Assembly: GCF_002796985.1 (NCBI RefSeq)
Contig: NZ_PEKX01000021.1
Coordinates: 1-21,353, forward strand
Length of the DNA: 21,353 nucleotides
Direction: 5' to 3'
From: Pseudomonas sp.
GTDB lineage: Bacteria > Pseudomonadota > Gammaproteobacteria > Pseudomonadales > Pseudomonadaceae
Shown: piece by piece, positions 21,292 to 21,353 of the stretch
How the letters are laid out: the number at the start of each line of letters is the position of its first letter
How positions within the stretch are numbered: the first letter of the stretch is position 1
Notes under the pieces: model-generated
Databases searched by the model: none
What the model was told of the DNA's origin: nothing
Seen by the model: the letters and a program-made list of their open reading frames with translations, nothing else
Made by a program: the position numbers and the translations under genes

Positions 21292-21353
21292 TGAATCGCC
21301 CCGGATTCCCTAGACACTTTCCAGGCTCAGTAAATGTCGCTTCTCAAACTCTA
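21292..21353 (-). mobile_element. Right end of an IS3-family insertion sequence, cut by the window edge
   Basis: TGAATCGCCCCGGATTCCC at 21292 matches from memory the terminal inverted repeat of many IS3-family elements (TGAACCGCCCCGGGTTTCC type). On the minus strand an open frame enters from 21353 and ends at the stop at 21310-21312 (local residues EFEKRHLLSLESV), placed as the transposase C terminus would be just inside the repeat. The rest lies beyond the window. The 110 bp between this and the tRNA scar (21182-21291) shows nothing identifiable. Confidence 0.5.

Noticed and set aside
1..21353. CRISPR array, rRNA operon, riboswitch or replication origin
   Set aside because: No regularly spaced direct repeats, rRNA sequence, recognisable riboswitch aptamer or iteron/DnaA-box cluster was seen on either strand.

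Overview
The window looks like part of a Pseudomonas chromosome, most likely from the P. aeruginosa/P. nitroreducens side of the genus. The first 19.9 kb is GC-rich and uses strongly GC-biased codons. It holds the pseudomonad-type mksF-mksE-mksB condensin operon, REP-type palindromes, a large HolD-like gene next to rimI, and a beta-carbonic anhydrase. The last ~1.4 kb is AT-richer and carries recombination scars, so it reads as an accessory junction.

Layout: (1) 254-3810 (+) is a three-gene overlapping lipid-transport operon. Two half-size PqiA/LetA-type membrane proteins are followed by a PqiB/LetB-like tunnel protein with six MCE domains. (2) 3811-3984 separates convergent operons with two terminators flanking a REP hairpin. 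(3) 8877-3985 (-) is mksF-mksE-mksB, an SMC-like condensin with no nuclease partner (MksG/JetD) in the window. (4) 8878-9067 is a divergent control region with a CRP/Vfr-like site, a good sigma-54 -24/-12 match and a palindrome. It sits ahead of a conserved gene of unknown function (9068-9673). (5) 9933-13119 (+) holds three tandem exported proteins. Each has a Sec signal peptide followed at once by a Leu/Met-Asp-Asp-x-(E/Q)-(L/M)-x-x-(V/I)-Ser-Gly motif, and their cysteines come in close pairs. (6) 13234-14522 is holD-rimI, a replisome psi subunit translationally coupled to a ribosomal-protein acetyltransferase. (7) 14523-14842 is a non-coding stretch with three REP sequences and, next to the following ribosome binding site, an A-rich Hfq/Crc-type motif.

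(8) 14843-19156 is a possible catabolic cluster. It starts with a flavin monoamine oxidase very like eukaryotic MAO-A/B, including the flavin-linking cysteine. A bacterial secernin (peptidase C69, N-terminal Cys nucleophile) overlaps it by 26 nt. A beta-carbonic anhydrase follows, then an isocitrate/isopropylmalate-type oxidative decarboxylase that starts at a TTG overlapping the carbonic anhydrase stop codon. (9) 19237-19929 is a SRAP (YedK/HMCES) protein that crosslinks to abasic sites. (10) 19930-21353 is a junction: the C-terminal stub of a P2/Pf-type tyrosine integrase, an unrecognised membrane protein, a perfect terminator, the 3' half of a tRNA-Met gene broken at the anticodon loop (an attachment-site scar), and the terminal inverted repeat of an IS3-type element that runs off the window.

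The least explained parts are the three-gene exported family, the oxidase-secernin pair, the split LetA with a six-MCE partner, and the membrane-protein cargo beside the tRNA scar. All family assignments come from reading motifs and recalling family sequences; no database search was run.
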